Assembly (NCBI GenBank): GCA_006969385.1
Contig: CP030884.1
Span: forward strand, 5,202,249 to 5,266,248
DNA: 64,000 nt
Direction of reading: 5' to 3'
DNA from: Planctomycetaceae bacterium
GTDB taxonomy: Bacteria > Planctomycetota > Phycisphaerae > UBA1845 > UTPLA1
The notes under the pieces are model-generated. The model saw only the letters and a program-made list of their open reading frames with translations. It was not told where the DNA came from and ran no database searches. A program made the translations under genes and the position numbers. Below are positions 18,480 through 26,701 of the stretch, piece by piece. How positions within the stretch are numbered: the first letter of the stretch is position 1; each line of letters starts with the position of its first letter.

Positions 18480-19004
18480 CTAACGTCCGCCGGCTTGCTT
18501 CATCGCTTCTTCATCCCAACGATCGTCGAGATAGGCGCGTCGCCGGTCGAGTTCTTTGATCTTTTGTTTTAGCTCGTCAATGCGGGCTTGGTCGCTGGGG
18601 GCTACTCGACGAAGCTCGTCTTGCAGATCGGCATAGTCGGCGTTGAGACTGCGCTTGGCGTCCTCAATACCGGCTAGCGACGTCAGGTCAAACTGATCGA
18701 GACCTTCGGGCGTTGGGTCGACCGCACGATCGCCGCACTTCCAAGCGTTGTTCGCACTGCAAAGCTGACACGTGATATAGTTTCCCGTGCCCGCCGCATA
18801 GATGGCATCCATATATGCGACGGCGTCCATATCGAACTGCTTATCGCATGCTTCGCAACAAACGATATATGTCTGACCGCGCACCGAATCGCGGATTTCC
18901 GCCTGCGAGACGCGCGATTGCATGACCTGATAGGTGCCGATGCCGACTGCGACGACGATGAGCGCGCCGGCAAGGATGACTTTCTTTTTCGCGTTGTGTT
19001 CCAA
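18480..19004 (-). CDS. Membrane-anchored protein with cysteine pairs and coiled coil
   Basis: A 174-residue protein of unknown function with a TTG start (TTG GAA CAC AAC) and a GGGGAG purine stretch upstream. An N-terminal membrane anchor (KKKVILAGALIVVAVGIGTY) is followed by IVCCEACDKQF and YITCQLCSANNAWKC, two Cys-x2-Cys pairs that probably make a zinc ribbon. The C-terminal 70 residues are charged and helical (DLQDELRRV, RIDELKQKIKELDRRR), likely a coiled coil. It lies outside or in the periplasm if the anchor is a signal-anchor. No homologue is recognised. Confidence 0.7.
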   Translation of the reverse strand: MEHNAKKKVILAGALIVVAVGIGTYQVMQSRVSQAEIRDSVRGQTYIVCCEACDKQFDMDAVAYMDAIYAAGTGNYITCQLCSANNAWKCGDRAVDPTPEGLDQFDLTSLAGIEDAKRSLNADYADLQDELRRVAPSDQARIDELKQKIKELDRRRAYLDDRWDEEAMKQAGGR

Positions 19005-19178
19005 GGCTACGAACTGCTCCCCGTGGTAAGTTTCAGCACCGCTCGCTCATTCGGCTGCGAGTTGATCGCAAAACCGTTCGCGCCACCAAATATGCTAAGT
19101 GCCATTACCTTAATGACTTGTGTTGCAAAGTACCGGATATTCTGGGGCTTATTTAGCGGGTCGGCAACTGCACGCCGC

Positions 19179-19217
19179 AAAAAAAAGGGGGTGACCATCC
19201 ATCAAGATGGTCACCCC
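19179..19217 (-). terminator. Rho-independent terminator of the pilin-like gene
   Basis: A 12-bp perfect stem, GGGGTGACCATC (19188-19199) with GATGGTCACCCC (19206-19217), has a six-base loop. Eight A on its left become a U8 run in the minus-strand transcript. It sits about 70 bases past the stop at 19286. Confidence 0.92.
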
Positions 19218-19285
19218 TACCCCAAAATTGGCTATTCAGTTTCAAACGCAGTACGCGTTCAGAGCAGTACGCGTTCAGAATTGGT

Positions 19286-20269
19286 TTAGAAATCCTGAAT
19301 TCGGCGTCCCGGACCGGTCCACGGCGACACCCATTCGCGTCGGACCATTTCAGCCGGGAAGTTATCGTACTGCCAGTCGCGCGAGCGCCACTTGAGCCGC
19401 CACCATTCGGCAGCCAGTGCGTTCGGAGCGTAGGTCGGTGCGTACATATCGCCCGACTTGCGGCAAGCGACGGTCGAAGCGTGACCATCAGCAAAAGCCA
19501 TGTTGAACTTGCCGATTCGACCGTGCGAACCGGGAATATTCATCGGGCTGGTGCCGGCATTAATCGAATTGAGGCCTGCTGCCTGAATTTCTTCGGTATT
19601 GGTCATCGCCTGCATCCAGCGCGATTCCCAGAAGAGCATGACCTTACCGGTGTCACCAAACAGGTGAGCAGGACGGCGGAAAGCACCGAATCGCATGTAA
19701 ACGTAAGGCTCCCACTGAGCTGCATGAACCTTGAACCAGTAGTAATCGCCCATGTAGCTATTGCCGGTCGCCTTAAACATCGACTCGGAATAAACGGGAG
19801 ACGGCGGCGGCGTACTGGCGGCTTGCGCGAACATGCCTTCCTCACCACCGCAGCGGAACAGATCAAAGTCTTCCTTTGACGTGTAGTAGATACCGAACTG
19901 CATTCGGTTATATGGACGACCGACCGCACCCTTGTTCAGCGAACCAAGCTGCGATTCGGCAAAGTCCGGATCTTCACCATTGGCACCACCCCAATCGTGG
20001 TCGCCCGCACCCATCCAGCGATCACCAACGGTTTCGTTCGGGTTGGTCTGGAATTCGTGCGTCGTGTGAAGGCGGTTTTCCTTATCTTCGTTGGCCAACA
20101 TCTGACCCAAGCTGGCGATGCCTTTGAGGTTGGCGAGACACTTGGCCCGACCACCCTCTTCGCGTGCGGCACCGAGTGCCGGTAGCAAGATCGATATCAA
20201 AATTGCGATAATGGCGATCACCACCAACAGCTCGATGAGGGTGAATGCGCTGCGAGTCCGCTTAGACAT
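19286..20269 (-). CDS. Type IV pilin-like protein with prepilin cleavage site and H-X11-DG motif
   Basis: A 327-residue protein. The ATG at 20269 has GGGAGG about ten bases upstream, which decides it over 20287. The N-terminus SKRTRSAFTLIELLVVIAI is a prepilin peptidase/methylation site (cut before F, with Glu at +5) leading into a long hydrophobic helix (IIAILISILLPALGAAR). The C-terminal SHGRIGKFNMAFADGHAS is a variant of the H-X9-DG motif found in the large planctomycete families of pseudopilin-like proteins. Many of these exist per genome and their function is not settled; a pseudopilin-like surface or secretion role is likely. It is monocistronic, with its own terminator. Confidence 0.9.
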   Translation of the reverse strand: MSKRTRSAFTLIELLVVIAIIAILISILLPALGAAREEGGRAKCLANLKGIASLGQMLANEDKENRLHTTHEFQTNPNETVGDRWMGAGDHDWGGANGEDPDFAESQLGSLNKGAVGRPYNRMQFGIYYTSKEDFDLFRCGGEEGMFAQAASTPPPSPVYSESMFKATGNSYMGDYYWFKVHAAQWEPYVYMRFGAFRRPAHLFGDTGKVMLFWESRWMQAMTNTEEIQAAGLNSINAGTSPMNIPGSHGRIGKFNMAFADGHASTVACRKSGDMYAPTYAPNALAAEWWRLKWRSRDWQYDNFPAEMVRREWVSPWTGPGRRIQDF

Positions 20270-20809
20270 AGACTTAGGTCCTCCCATTGCTTGGCACTGG
20301 ATCGATGAATGCCGAATAGCAAAATCCGAGAATATCGATCACAAGATCAGTCGCGAACTATCTCAAATATGGACAGATTACGCTTTAGAAGTCACACCCA
20401 TCACGTCCGAATGGACAGCGATAATAGAACTCCTCTTAGCTATTACAGGCTATTTTAAACGGATTGGGTTACGCCGCACCACATGAATTTCTAAAAATAA
20501 CGCCCGCACACCTCCTGAAATATAAACATATGTTAAAAAGAGACTTACATTAAGAAACCCCGCTAATCACACCCTGCCATCTTACCTGAAATCAGATTTT
20601 CTTTCGGACCCGGACTGGAAATCCAGCCGCGAGTGGGCATAGCCGATGCCAAATCCCGCTCAAAACAGCTTATTCCCGTTCCGCCGTCCGATACCAGTCC
20701 TATCACTACTTCTTTTTTTCGCAGCCGCTACATCTGAATCATACCTTCTAACTTGACAGTCCGACGGTATTCAACGTCGAACCGTCAATCGTCATGCACG
20801 GGAGCAGCC
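20270..20809. other. Divergent promoter region between the pilin-like gene and the GTPase cluster
   Basis: About 540 AT-richer bases that must carry promoters in both directions. TTGACA occurs at 20753-20758, but no good -10 follows at normal spacing. GACGGT (20763-20768) and ACCGTC (20781-20786) form an inverted repeat just ahead of the first plus-strand gene, a possible leader hairpin or operator. No gene was found. Confidence 0.45.
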
Positions 20810-21655
20810 ATGAACGCGGCATTGGCCGAACTAGATCAACTGCAGCCACCGTCTGAAGACGGTGCGATCTCGCGTGCGCTGACGGACCTGGACGCCAAGA
20901 TTGATGCTTGGACGACGGCCGTAGCGCAGGCACACGATCGCATCGCCAGCGATGTGGATGGCATTACCGAGCTGCTCGAGGAGACAGCCGCCGCCGAAGC
21001 GCGGTTGGCAGGTGCCGCGGAACAAGCCGCAACGCACGAAAACTCCAGCGCAGCCGAAGCTGACGTCGACGAGGCGCAGCAAGATGTGGAAACGGCAGAA
21101 GTAGAAGCAGATGCCGACGCGGATATTGAGGAACTCGTCGCGGATGAAGAAGCGGACGCGGTTCAAGCATTCGACGCGGAGAACGTAGATACGTTCGACG
21201 AATCGCCGGCGTCAGCCGACGTCGAAGAAGCGATGGTCGCGGAAACCGCAGTTGAAGAGGAGGACGTACCCCTCTTCGACGCGTCGAGTTTCCCAGCGCG
21301 AAATGCGGACGAAGACGATGCAACGGCGGGCGCGACGGTTGAAGAAACCGGCGATGTCATCGAAACCATGCTGGCGGAGTTTCCGCCGGATGTTGCCGAG
21401 CGATTGAAAATCATGCACGCGACCGACGAGAACCGGCGCAGCATGGCAGACATTATCTCCGGCTACAAAGCGGAGATGCAGGACGCGGATGAGTTACTTG
21501 CGGACATGGACCCGGAGGCCGCGCAGGCCATTCGCGTGCAGTACCGCTTGTTCAATGGGCGCAAATCTATTCGAGAGTTGATTGATGCTTATCAGCCGTC
21601 TAACGAACAGCAGATCAAAGCGGGCCGAAAGAAAAAATCCTGGTGGAGGGGCTAG
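20810..21655 (+). CDS. Acidic protein of unknown function, first gene of the GTPase cluster
   Basis: A 281-residue, strongly acidic protein; the ATG at 20810 follows GGGAG with suitable spacing. Residues 1-75 look helical (ALTDLDAKIDAWTTAVAQ). The middle, about 80-195, is a low-complexity stretch of Ala, Glu, Asp and Val, probably disordered. The last 80 residues look folded and conserved in style (ERLKIMHATDENRRSM, IISGYKAEMQDADELL, RVQYRLFNGRKSIRELIDAY), ending in a basic tail (KAGRKKKSWWRG). No known domain is recognised. The coiled-coil gene begins five bases past its last codon, so translation is probably coupled. Confidence 0.75.
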   Translation: MNAALAELDQLQPPSEDGAISRALTDLDAKIDAWTTAVAQAHDRIASDVDGITELLEETAAAEARLAGAAEQAATHENSSAAEADVDEAQQDVETAEVEADADADIEELVADEEADAVQAFDAENVDTFDESPASADVEEAMVAETAVEEEDVPLFDASSFPARNADEDDATAGATVEETGDVIETMLAEFPPDVAERLKIMHATDENRRSMADIISGYKAEMQDADELLADMDPEAAQAIRVQYRLFNGRKSIRELIDAYQPSNEQQIKAGRKKKSWWRG

Positions 21656-21659
21656 TGAG

Positions 21660-22709
21660 ATGAGTTCGGCAACCAAAGAACAAACGGAATCGCCGTCGGT
21701 CGACGTGACCGCCCTGCAATCGTTGGGCGAAGACGTGGTCAGCGCGATGCAATCTTTACGGGAACTACTCGATGCGCGGGCAAAAGCGTTAGAGGACTGT
21801 CGCGGCGCTCTCGAAGCGCACCATCAACGCCTAATGGCCGAACGCAGCGAATTCGAACAGCGCGAATCGCAGTTGTGCGAAGACTACGAGCAACGAGAAA
21901 AGAGCGTCAGCGAGCGAGAGGCCAAAGTTCAGTCGCTCGAAGCCGAAATAAAACAACTCGCCGAACAGCGCAGCGTAGAAGCCAAGTCGCTCGACGAACG
22001 TCAAGCGGAGCTGGCCGCGAAGTTCGAGCAGATCAACAGCCAAAAGGCCGAACTCGACAAACTGCGCGCCGAAGTGGACACCCGCGCCGGCGACCTTAAA
22101 ACCCGAGAAGATAAACTCGGTAAGCAAGCGTCCGAGATGGACGGCAAGGTGCGCGAGATCGAATCGCGCGCCAAAGCCATCGAAGAAGAACGCAAGAAGC
22201 TCGACGCCGATGCCGCCTCCCGCAAAGAAACGCGGCAGGATCTCGACAAAGCACGCGAAGCACTCGAACGCGACAAGAAGATTCTGGCAGCCACGCGGCA
22301 GGAACTGGACAACGAGCGCGCCGCCATCACCAAAGAAAAGGCCGAACGCGAAGCCAATCTCGCCAAGTTGCAGATGGCAACGCAGGAGTTGGAATCGCGC
22401 ACAGCCGAACTGGAGCAACGCGAAAATGAGATCGGCGCGCTGCGTGCGGAATGGGATCGCCGCATGACCGAATTGCAGGCCGCCCAGACGCACCTCAACG
22501 AATTGCAACGCACCATGCGCGGTGAATTCGAGCGCTTGGAAGGATCGAAGCAAACGCTGATCCCGACGTACAAGACCGAGGCCGATAACGGCTCGGCGAC
22601 GAAAGACGTTCCGCAAGTGGATAGTCCGGAAGACAAGAAGGCCCGGGAATCGGTGGAGCGATTCCAAAAGCTATGTCGGGATGCGCGACGTAAAGCCATT
22701 GGCGGCTAG
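21660..22709 (+). CDS. Long coiled-coil protein
   Basis: A 349-residue protein. The ATG at 21660 is preceded by GGTGGAGGGG. Residues about 30-310 are an almost unbroken heptad-rich helix with many Glu, Gln, Arg and Lys (EQRESQLCEDYEQREKS, LEAEIKQLAEQRS, ELEQRENEIGALRAEW), a parallel coiled coil like those of SMC arms or scaffold proteins. There is no membrane segment and no catalytic motif. The C-terminus, with VERFQKLCRDARRKAIGG, is short and basic. I infer a structural scaffold for the neighbouring proteins. Two long minus-strand open frames opposite it are artefacts of its codon pattern. Confidence 0.8.
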   Translation: MSSATKEQTESPSVDVTALQSLGEDVVSAMQSLRELLDARAKALEDCRGALEAHHQRLMAERSEFEQRESQLCEDYEQREKSVSEREAKVQSLEAEIKQLAEQRSVEAKSLDERQAELAAKFEQINSQKAELDKLRAEVDTRAGDLKTREDKLGKQASEMDGKVREIESRAKAIEEERKKLDADAASRKETRQDLDKAREALERDKKILAATRQELDNERAAITKEKAEREANLAKLQMATQELESRTAELEQRENEIGALRAEWDRRMTELQAAQTHLNELQRTMRGEFERLEGSKQTLIPTYKTEADNGSATKDVPQVDSPEDKKARESVERFQKLCRDARRKAIGG

Positions 22710-22794
22710 CGCAGACCGATGATAGAGCAGTTAGGAAGATCGTCGACGCCGCACCGGATGTGCGCGTACTTCGACAGCAACCGGGACAAACGCC

Positions 22795-23787
22795 ATGCCT
22801 ATTAATCTATTTGTTAAGAAACGCGAAGACGGCCGTGGCGTGGTCAAGCCGATGGCCGTCGCCAAGCCGGGCGAAGAAGCCCGCTATCAGCCCGCGGACC
22901 CGACACGCATCCCCGCGGACTTGGTCGAACAGTGCCTCACGCTCGGTCGGTTCGGCTACCTATTGCACAATCGCGAAGCGCTGCAGCGCGAACACGATAT
23001 CGACCGCGCCTGTCGCGAAGCGGCGGATCATATCGACGATATCTTCGCGCTGGTGCCGGAAGGTTTTGCATCGTTGCCGAAAAGCGTCGTGGACTTCCCG
23101 GGTTGTCCCGAAGAAACCATCGAAACGCCGGAATTTCTGCTGTCGCGCACGCCCGTTACCAACGCGCAGTATCAAAAGTTCGTCGACGCCGGTGGCTACG
23201 ACGATCTCGAACTATGGCCTAAAGACATTTGGCCCCACCTGATCGACTTCAAGGACCAAACCGATCAACCCGGCCCGCGCTTTTGGCGCAACAGTCGGCA
23301 TTGCAAGACGGTCTCGAATCATCCGGTCGTTGGCATCAACTTCTACGAAGCCACGGCATACGCCACCTGGGCCGGCTATCGCTTGCCCAACGAAGCGGAA
23401 TGGCAGATGGCGGCGACGTGGCGCATTCGCAGCGCCGCTAACACGATGCGGCGCTACCCGTGGGGCGATGCGCTCGATACGTTGCGTTGCAATATTTGGG
23501 CATCCGGCATCGGTACGACTTGCCCCGTCGAGAACTATCCCGATGGCAGCGCGCCCAACGGCGTGATGAACCTGGTCGGCAATGTCTGGGAATGGACCAG
23601 CAACGAATTTGTCGTCGCCGACGAAGAAGGCAATCGCGTGGTGGCTGATATGCGCATGAATTCGATCCGCGGAGGCGCTTACGATACGTACTTTGCCGTG
23701 CAGGCGACCGGAGTCTTCAGAACCGGTTTGGTCAGCATGGCCCGGACGCACAATACGGGTTTCCGTTGCGCATTGACGTTGGATTAA
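22795..23787 (+). CDS. FGE-sulfatase (SUMF1-fold) domain protein without catalytic cysteines
   Basis: A 330-residue protein. From about residue 95 it has the formylglycine-generating-enzyme fold: LLSRTPVTNAQYQKFVDAGG, NHPVVGINFYEATAYATW, RLPNEAEWQMAA, YPWGDALD, NLVGNVWEWTSNEF, SIRGGAYDTYF and TGFRCAL. In true FGE the segment after RGGS/RGGA carries the two catalytic cysteines; here it reads DTYFAVQATGVFR with none. It is therefore probably a binding or adaptor version rather than an oxidase of sulfatase cysteines. The N-terminal 90 residues are a separate helical segment. It is the third gene of the cluster, 85 bases after the coiled-coil gene. Confidence 0.83.
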   Translation: MPINLFVKKREDGRGVVKPMAVAKPGEEARYQPADPTRIPADLVEQCLTLGRFGYLLHNREALQREHDIDRACREAADHIDDIFALVPEGFASLPKSVVDFPGCPEETIETPEFLLSRTPVTNAQYQKFVDAGGYDDLELWPKDIWPHLIDFKDQTDQPGPRFWRNSRHCKTVSNHPVVGINFYEATAYATWAGYRLPNEAEWQMAATWRIRSAANTMRRYPWGDALDTLRCNIWASGIGTTCPVENYPDGSAPNGVMNLVGNVWEWTSNEFVVADEEGNRVVADMRMNSIRGGAYDTYFAVQATGVFRTGLVSMARTHNTGFRCALTLD

Positions 23788-23838
23788 GCCGAAAAATCCC
23801 CGGTAGGAAATCGGGGCGGCGAAAAGTGAAACGAAACC

Positions 23839-24155
23839 ACCGGTTGCAAACCGGTGCCACAGCGCGACAGGGATTCACCGGCTAGAAACCGGTGCCACAG
23901 CGCGACAGGGATTCACCGGCTAGAAACCGGTGCCACAGCGCGATAGGGATTCACCGGTTAGAAATCGGTGCCACAGCGCTCCGATCAGAGCCGCGCCCGT
24001 GAGGAAGCGGTAACCGTCAGCAACGGAAAGAAACGCAGCAATAAACACAACGATGCCGCCGAAGCAAGCCGGCGTCGGAATGATTGAAAGAAAACACCGG
24101 TTACAAACCGGTGCCACAGGGTAAGTCATCACCGGTTACAAACCGGTGCCACAGC
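23839..24155 (+). repeat. Tandem and dispersed 38-bp hairpin repeats (ACCGGTT family)
   Basis: Four tandem units begin at 23839, 23877, 23915 and 23953 with a 38-base period, followed by two further single units at 24096-24120 and 24131-24155. Each unit begins ACCGG(T/C)T followed by a few bases and AACCGGTGCCACAG, so each can fold into a 7-bp hairpin. The last unit ends just before the GGAGG ribosome binding site of the GTPase gene. Related single copies in the other orientation lie at 34090-34115 and 57979-58004. These are intergenic repeats, not coding; a minus-strand open frame through them is spurious. Confidence 0.9.
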
Positions 24156-24174
24156 GCGGCCGGAGGCAAACGCG

Positions 24175-25080
24175 ATGTCCATCGAAACCAATCTAAATAC
24201 ATCTCTGACGCCCGATGTCTGCATGATCTGCGGCACGCGCAACGTCAGCAATGCTATGCAATGCATCGAATGCTTCGCGCCCATGTCGATCGTACGCGAT
24301 GCCATCGCGCAAGACCGCGACCCGAAGCTGATCAGCGTCGTCGGCGAAAGTAACGTCGGTAAGACCGTCTTCCTTGGCGTCTTGCTCGACATGCTGGCCC
24401 AGCGCGCGGGTGACTTTCAAGCGATCCCTAAGGGCGCCTACTCGGTCGATCTACAGCAAACCGTCATCAGCCATTTGGCCCATCGTATGTTTCCGCCCAA
24501 GACGCCGATGGAAGCCAACCAATGGTACTGGGCCTACTACCAGGTGCTGAGCCGGCAAAGCGAACAATGGGTCGATTTGGTCATGCCGGATATGGCGGGC
24601 GAATCGCTGGCCGCCGAAGTGGCCAACCCGGAAACGTTCCGCGTCATTCATAACTTGATTAACAAGTCGCAGGGCTTACTCATGTTGGTCGACGCGGCCA
24701 TGGCCGCCCAAGGTTCGACGCAGCCCGACTTCTTCGCGATGAAAATGTTGAGTTACATCGACAGCATCTCACGCACCCGGCGCGATAGCGCCGTCGAAGT
24801 GCCGATCGCCATCGTGCTGTGCAAGGCCGATCATTGCCCGGAATGTTTCGACGATCCCGAAGCATTTGTCGAAGCCAACCTCAACCGTTTGTGGAACCTC
24901 TGCGAAAACCGCTTCGAGCGGATCAGCTACTTTGCGGCGAGTGTCGTCGGCTCACTCGGCTACGCATACAACGAGGCCGAAGATTACGTAACCCCGGTGC
25001 CACTGCATACGGCGCTCACCGGTATCCTCGAACCGTTCGATTGGATTCTGCGCAACCTCAAGCCGGAGATGGTCGCGTAA
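24175..25080 (+). CDS. Zinc-ribbon GTPase resembling double-GTPase 2 (DO-GTPase2)
   Basis: A 301-residue protein; GGAGG lies eight bases before the ATG. The N-terminus has a four-cysteine ribbon, Cys16-x2-Cys19 and Cys30-x2-Cys33. A P-loop GTPase follows: Walker A GESNVGKT (57-64), a G3 motif DMAG (139-142), and a G4-like CKAD (216-219) in place of NKxD. The layout and the next gene match the DO-GTPase2 / GAP1 pair that comparative genomics has linked to NTP-driven conflict or signalling systems in bacteria with complex life styles (from memory). The GTPase would act as a switch on the partner encoded downstream. The stop and the next ATG share a base (TAATG), so translation is coupled. Confidence 0.8.
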   Translation: MSIETNLNTSLTPDVCMICGTRNVSNAMQCIECFAPMSIVRDAIAQDRDPKLISVVGESNVGKTVFLGVLLDMLAQRAGDFQAIPKGAYSVDLQQTVISHLAHRMFPPKTPMEANQWYWAYYQVLSRQSEQWVDLVMPDMAGESLAAEVANPETFRVIHNLINKSQGLLMLVDAAMAAQGSTQPDFFAMKMLSYIDSISRTRRDSAVEVPIAIVLCKADHCPECFDDPEAFVEANLNRLWNLCENRFERISYFAASVVGSLGYAYNEAEDYVTPVPLHTALTGILEPFDWILRNLKPEMVA

Positions 25081-26306
25081 TGTTTGAAGCCAACACCACC
25101 GTCACGCCGGTTACGGTCGATCAATGCGTCTTTACATCGGTGCGTTCACCGATGGGCGAAGGCTATCGCATCATCGCCAAGACGTCGGGGATCAAGCCGG
25201 AAGAGGCGGCCGAGTTGCCGCAGCGCGCCCCTTCCCATGGTGGGCTTTGCGAAAAGGACGAACACGCGACGGGTATGCTGGCGTTTCAACTCGCGAGCGG
25301 TCGCTACGCCATCGGCTTCGCGCGACATGCCGGGCGCGAACACACGGCGCGCGGCGGGCTGCGGGCGCATACGCATTTCGTCGTGATCGACGAGACGGAC
25401 TACAGCGCGTTCAACTTCGACCCGTGGGCCGTTGCCGCGGCGATTCGACTTGCCGATGACGACAAACCTCTGCTTAAAGCGCGACCGCAGTTTTCTAAGA
25501 TCGATCTTATCCCGGAGGTAACACTCAATTACGAACAAGTTGCGGAGCACGACCCGCGCGCACTGATGAGCATCGTGCGCATGTTCCTCGGGACGGATAC
25601 GATCGTCGTCGATCGCAACGACTATAGCATTGAGATGGCTTGGCTCGCGTGGCGCCTTACGCCGGCGTTCGCGCGCAAGTCGCGCTCGGTTTCCGATGGT
25701 ATCTGCTTCGCGCCGGCGCGCACGATTCAGCACGCATTTATTTTCGGCGATACCAACGCCGCGCGCAACCTGATCGCGGACCGCCCCGAAACTTGGTGTG
25801 TCTTGGCCGATGCAACGGAACCCGAAGGCTATCAGCCGTCTGCCTGGATTGCGTATATCGAGGCAGCCGTCGCCGACGGCAACATCGAAGCCGCCATCGC
25901 ACTCTGCGACGAAATGGTGCCGGACCATACGCTGAAAGAACTCGACAAAGTTGCAGAGTTCTTCCATCTGCCCGAACTCGTACAGTCCATGGCTCGTTCC
26001 GATTTGGCGCGTATCGAATTGTCGCTGCACGCCTTTACGCCTAAGACGCCAACCGAACGACGTCTCATCAACGACGGTCGCATGGCAGTGCAGTTGCGCG
26101 CCGAAGCCCTCAACCAGGCCGAAGCCGAGGCCGCCGCCGCCGACACTGAAGACAGCGCCGACGCCATGTCGTCCGATGCGCCTTCCGAGTGTTGCGAAGC
26201 CGATTCGGCAGCCCCCTATCCAGCCGTCGCGTCACAGGATGATTCGGCACAAACTGCGGACCCTTATGCGCCTAGCAATGCCGATCCGTCGGTTAATTTT
26301 TCTTAA
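25080..26306 (+). CDS. GTPase-associated protein, GAP1-like
   Basis: A 408-residue protein whose ATG shares a base with the stop of the GTPase gene. The N-terminal segment FTSVRSPMGEGYRIIAKTSG, followed by RAPSHGGL and ASGRYAIGFARHAGREHTARGG, looks like the N-terminal domain of GTPase-associated protein 1 (GAP1-N2 type), which is known mainly as a neighbour of DO-GTPase2 genes. The middle (about 130-330) is helical with no known motif; the last 65 residues are Ala, Ser, Asp and Glu-rich and probably disordered. The role is inferred: adaptor or effector regulated by the GTPase. The frame is open further upstream into the GTPase gene, but that start is unlikely. Confidence 0.7.
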   Translation: MFEANTTVTPVTVDQCVFTSVRSPMGEGYRIIAKTSGIKPEEAAELPQRAPSHGGLCEKDEHATGMLAFQLASGRYAIGFARHAGREHTARGGLRAHTHFVVIDETDYSAFNFDPWAVAAAIRLADDDKPLLKARPQFSKIDLIPEVTLNYEQVAEHDPRALMSIVRMFLGTDTIVVDRNDYSIEMAWLAWRLTPAFARKSRSVSDGICFAPARTIQHAFIFGDTNAARNLIADRPETWCVLADATEPEGYQPSAWIAYIEAAVADGNIEAAIALCDEMVPDHTLKELDKVAEFFHLPELVQSMARSDLARIELSLHAFTPKTPTERRLINDGRMAVQLRAEALNQAEAEAAAADTEDSADAMSSDAPSECCEADSAAPYPAVASQDDSAQTADPYAPSNADPSVNFS

Positions 26307-26549
26307 CAATCGTCGCATCAAAAACTCAGCACCATTTACCATCATCCGCGTTTTCAATCCTGAAAACGCGACTTGAGCCCTTCACTAAAACCGCTTCGGC
26401 AGCATTGCCGCAGCATTCGAACACGTTTTTTACCCCTGCCGCGCGAAGGCTCTCGGCACATCCCGCACGACCGGTATAACCCGAAAAATTCGCCTCCAAA
26501 ACGCACGAATCGCCTTATGAAACGACGAGGGTCTGCCGATCATCGTGAG

Positions 26550-26640
26550 TGACCGATTATCGGTCGGAGGCGTGACCGATCGACGAAACATCTCTCTCCA
26601 ATATTGACCCACTACTTACCGGGACCGTGACCGTTCGGTC
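26550..26640 (+). promoter_or_regulatory. Cluster of three TGACCG-type palindromic sites upstream of the FG-rich protein gene
   Basis: The 395-base gap before the FG-rich gene holds GACCGAT-T-ATCGGTC (26551-26565), a perfect inverted repeat; TGACCGATCG from 26573; and GACCG-TT-CGGTC (26629-26640). All share TGACCG(A/T)T. Three related palindromic sites within 90 bases, 60-150 bases ahead of the start codon, look like operators for one regulator and suggest the FG-rich gene has its own promoter. The rest of 26307-26701 shows nothing recognisable. Confidence 0.5.
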
Positions 26641-26701
26641 GCTTTGCGCGTTGCAACCCGGTTATCAAGAACCCACGTTTCTCAACTTAGGAGCAGTGCA
26701 C

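Noticed and set aside
19007..19198. 63-residue minus-strand frame downstream of the pilin-like gene
   Set aside because: It starts inside the terminator hairpin, has no ribosome binding site and no recognisable domain.
20753..20758. TTGACA as a -35 box
   Set aside because: No acceptable -10 element is found at 16-18 bases, so a sigma-70 promoter is not claimed.
21831..22699. Two long minus-strand open frames, 278 and 232 residues
   Set aside because: They lie opposite the coiled-coil gene. Its GAA/GAG/CAG-rich codons keep the reverse strand open.
23839..23980. CRISPR array
   Set aside because: The 38-base units repeat without variable spacers; each unit is a hairpin repeat directly abutting the next.
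23920..24132. 70-residue minus-strand frame
   Set aside because: It is made entirely of the ACCGGTT repeats and the spacer between them; translated repeats like this are often mis-annotated.
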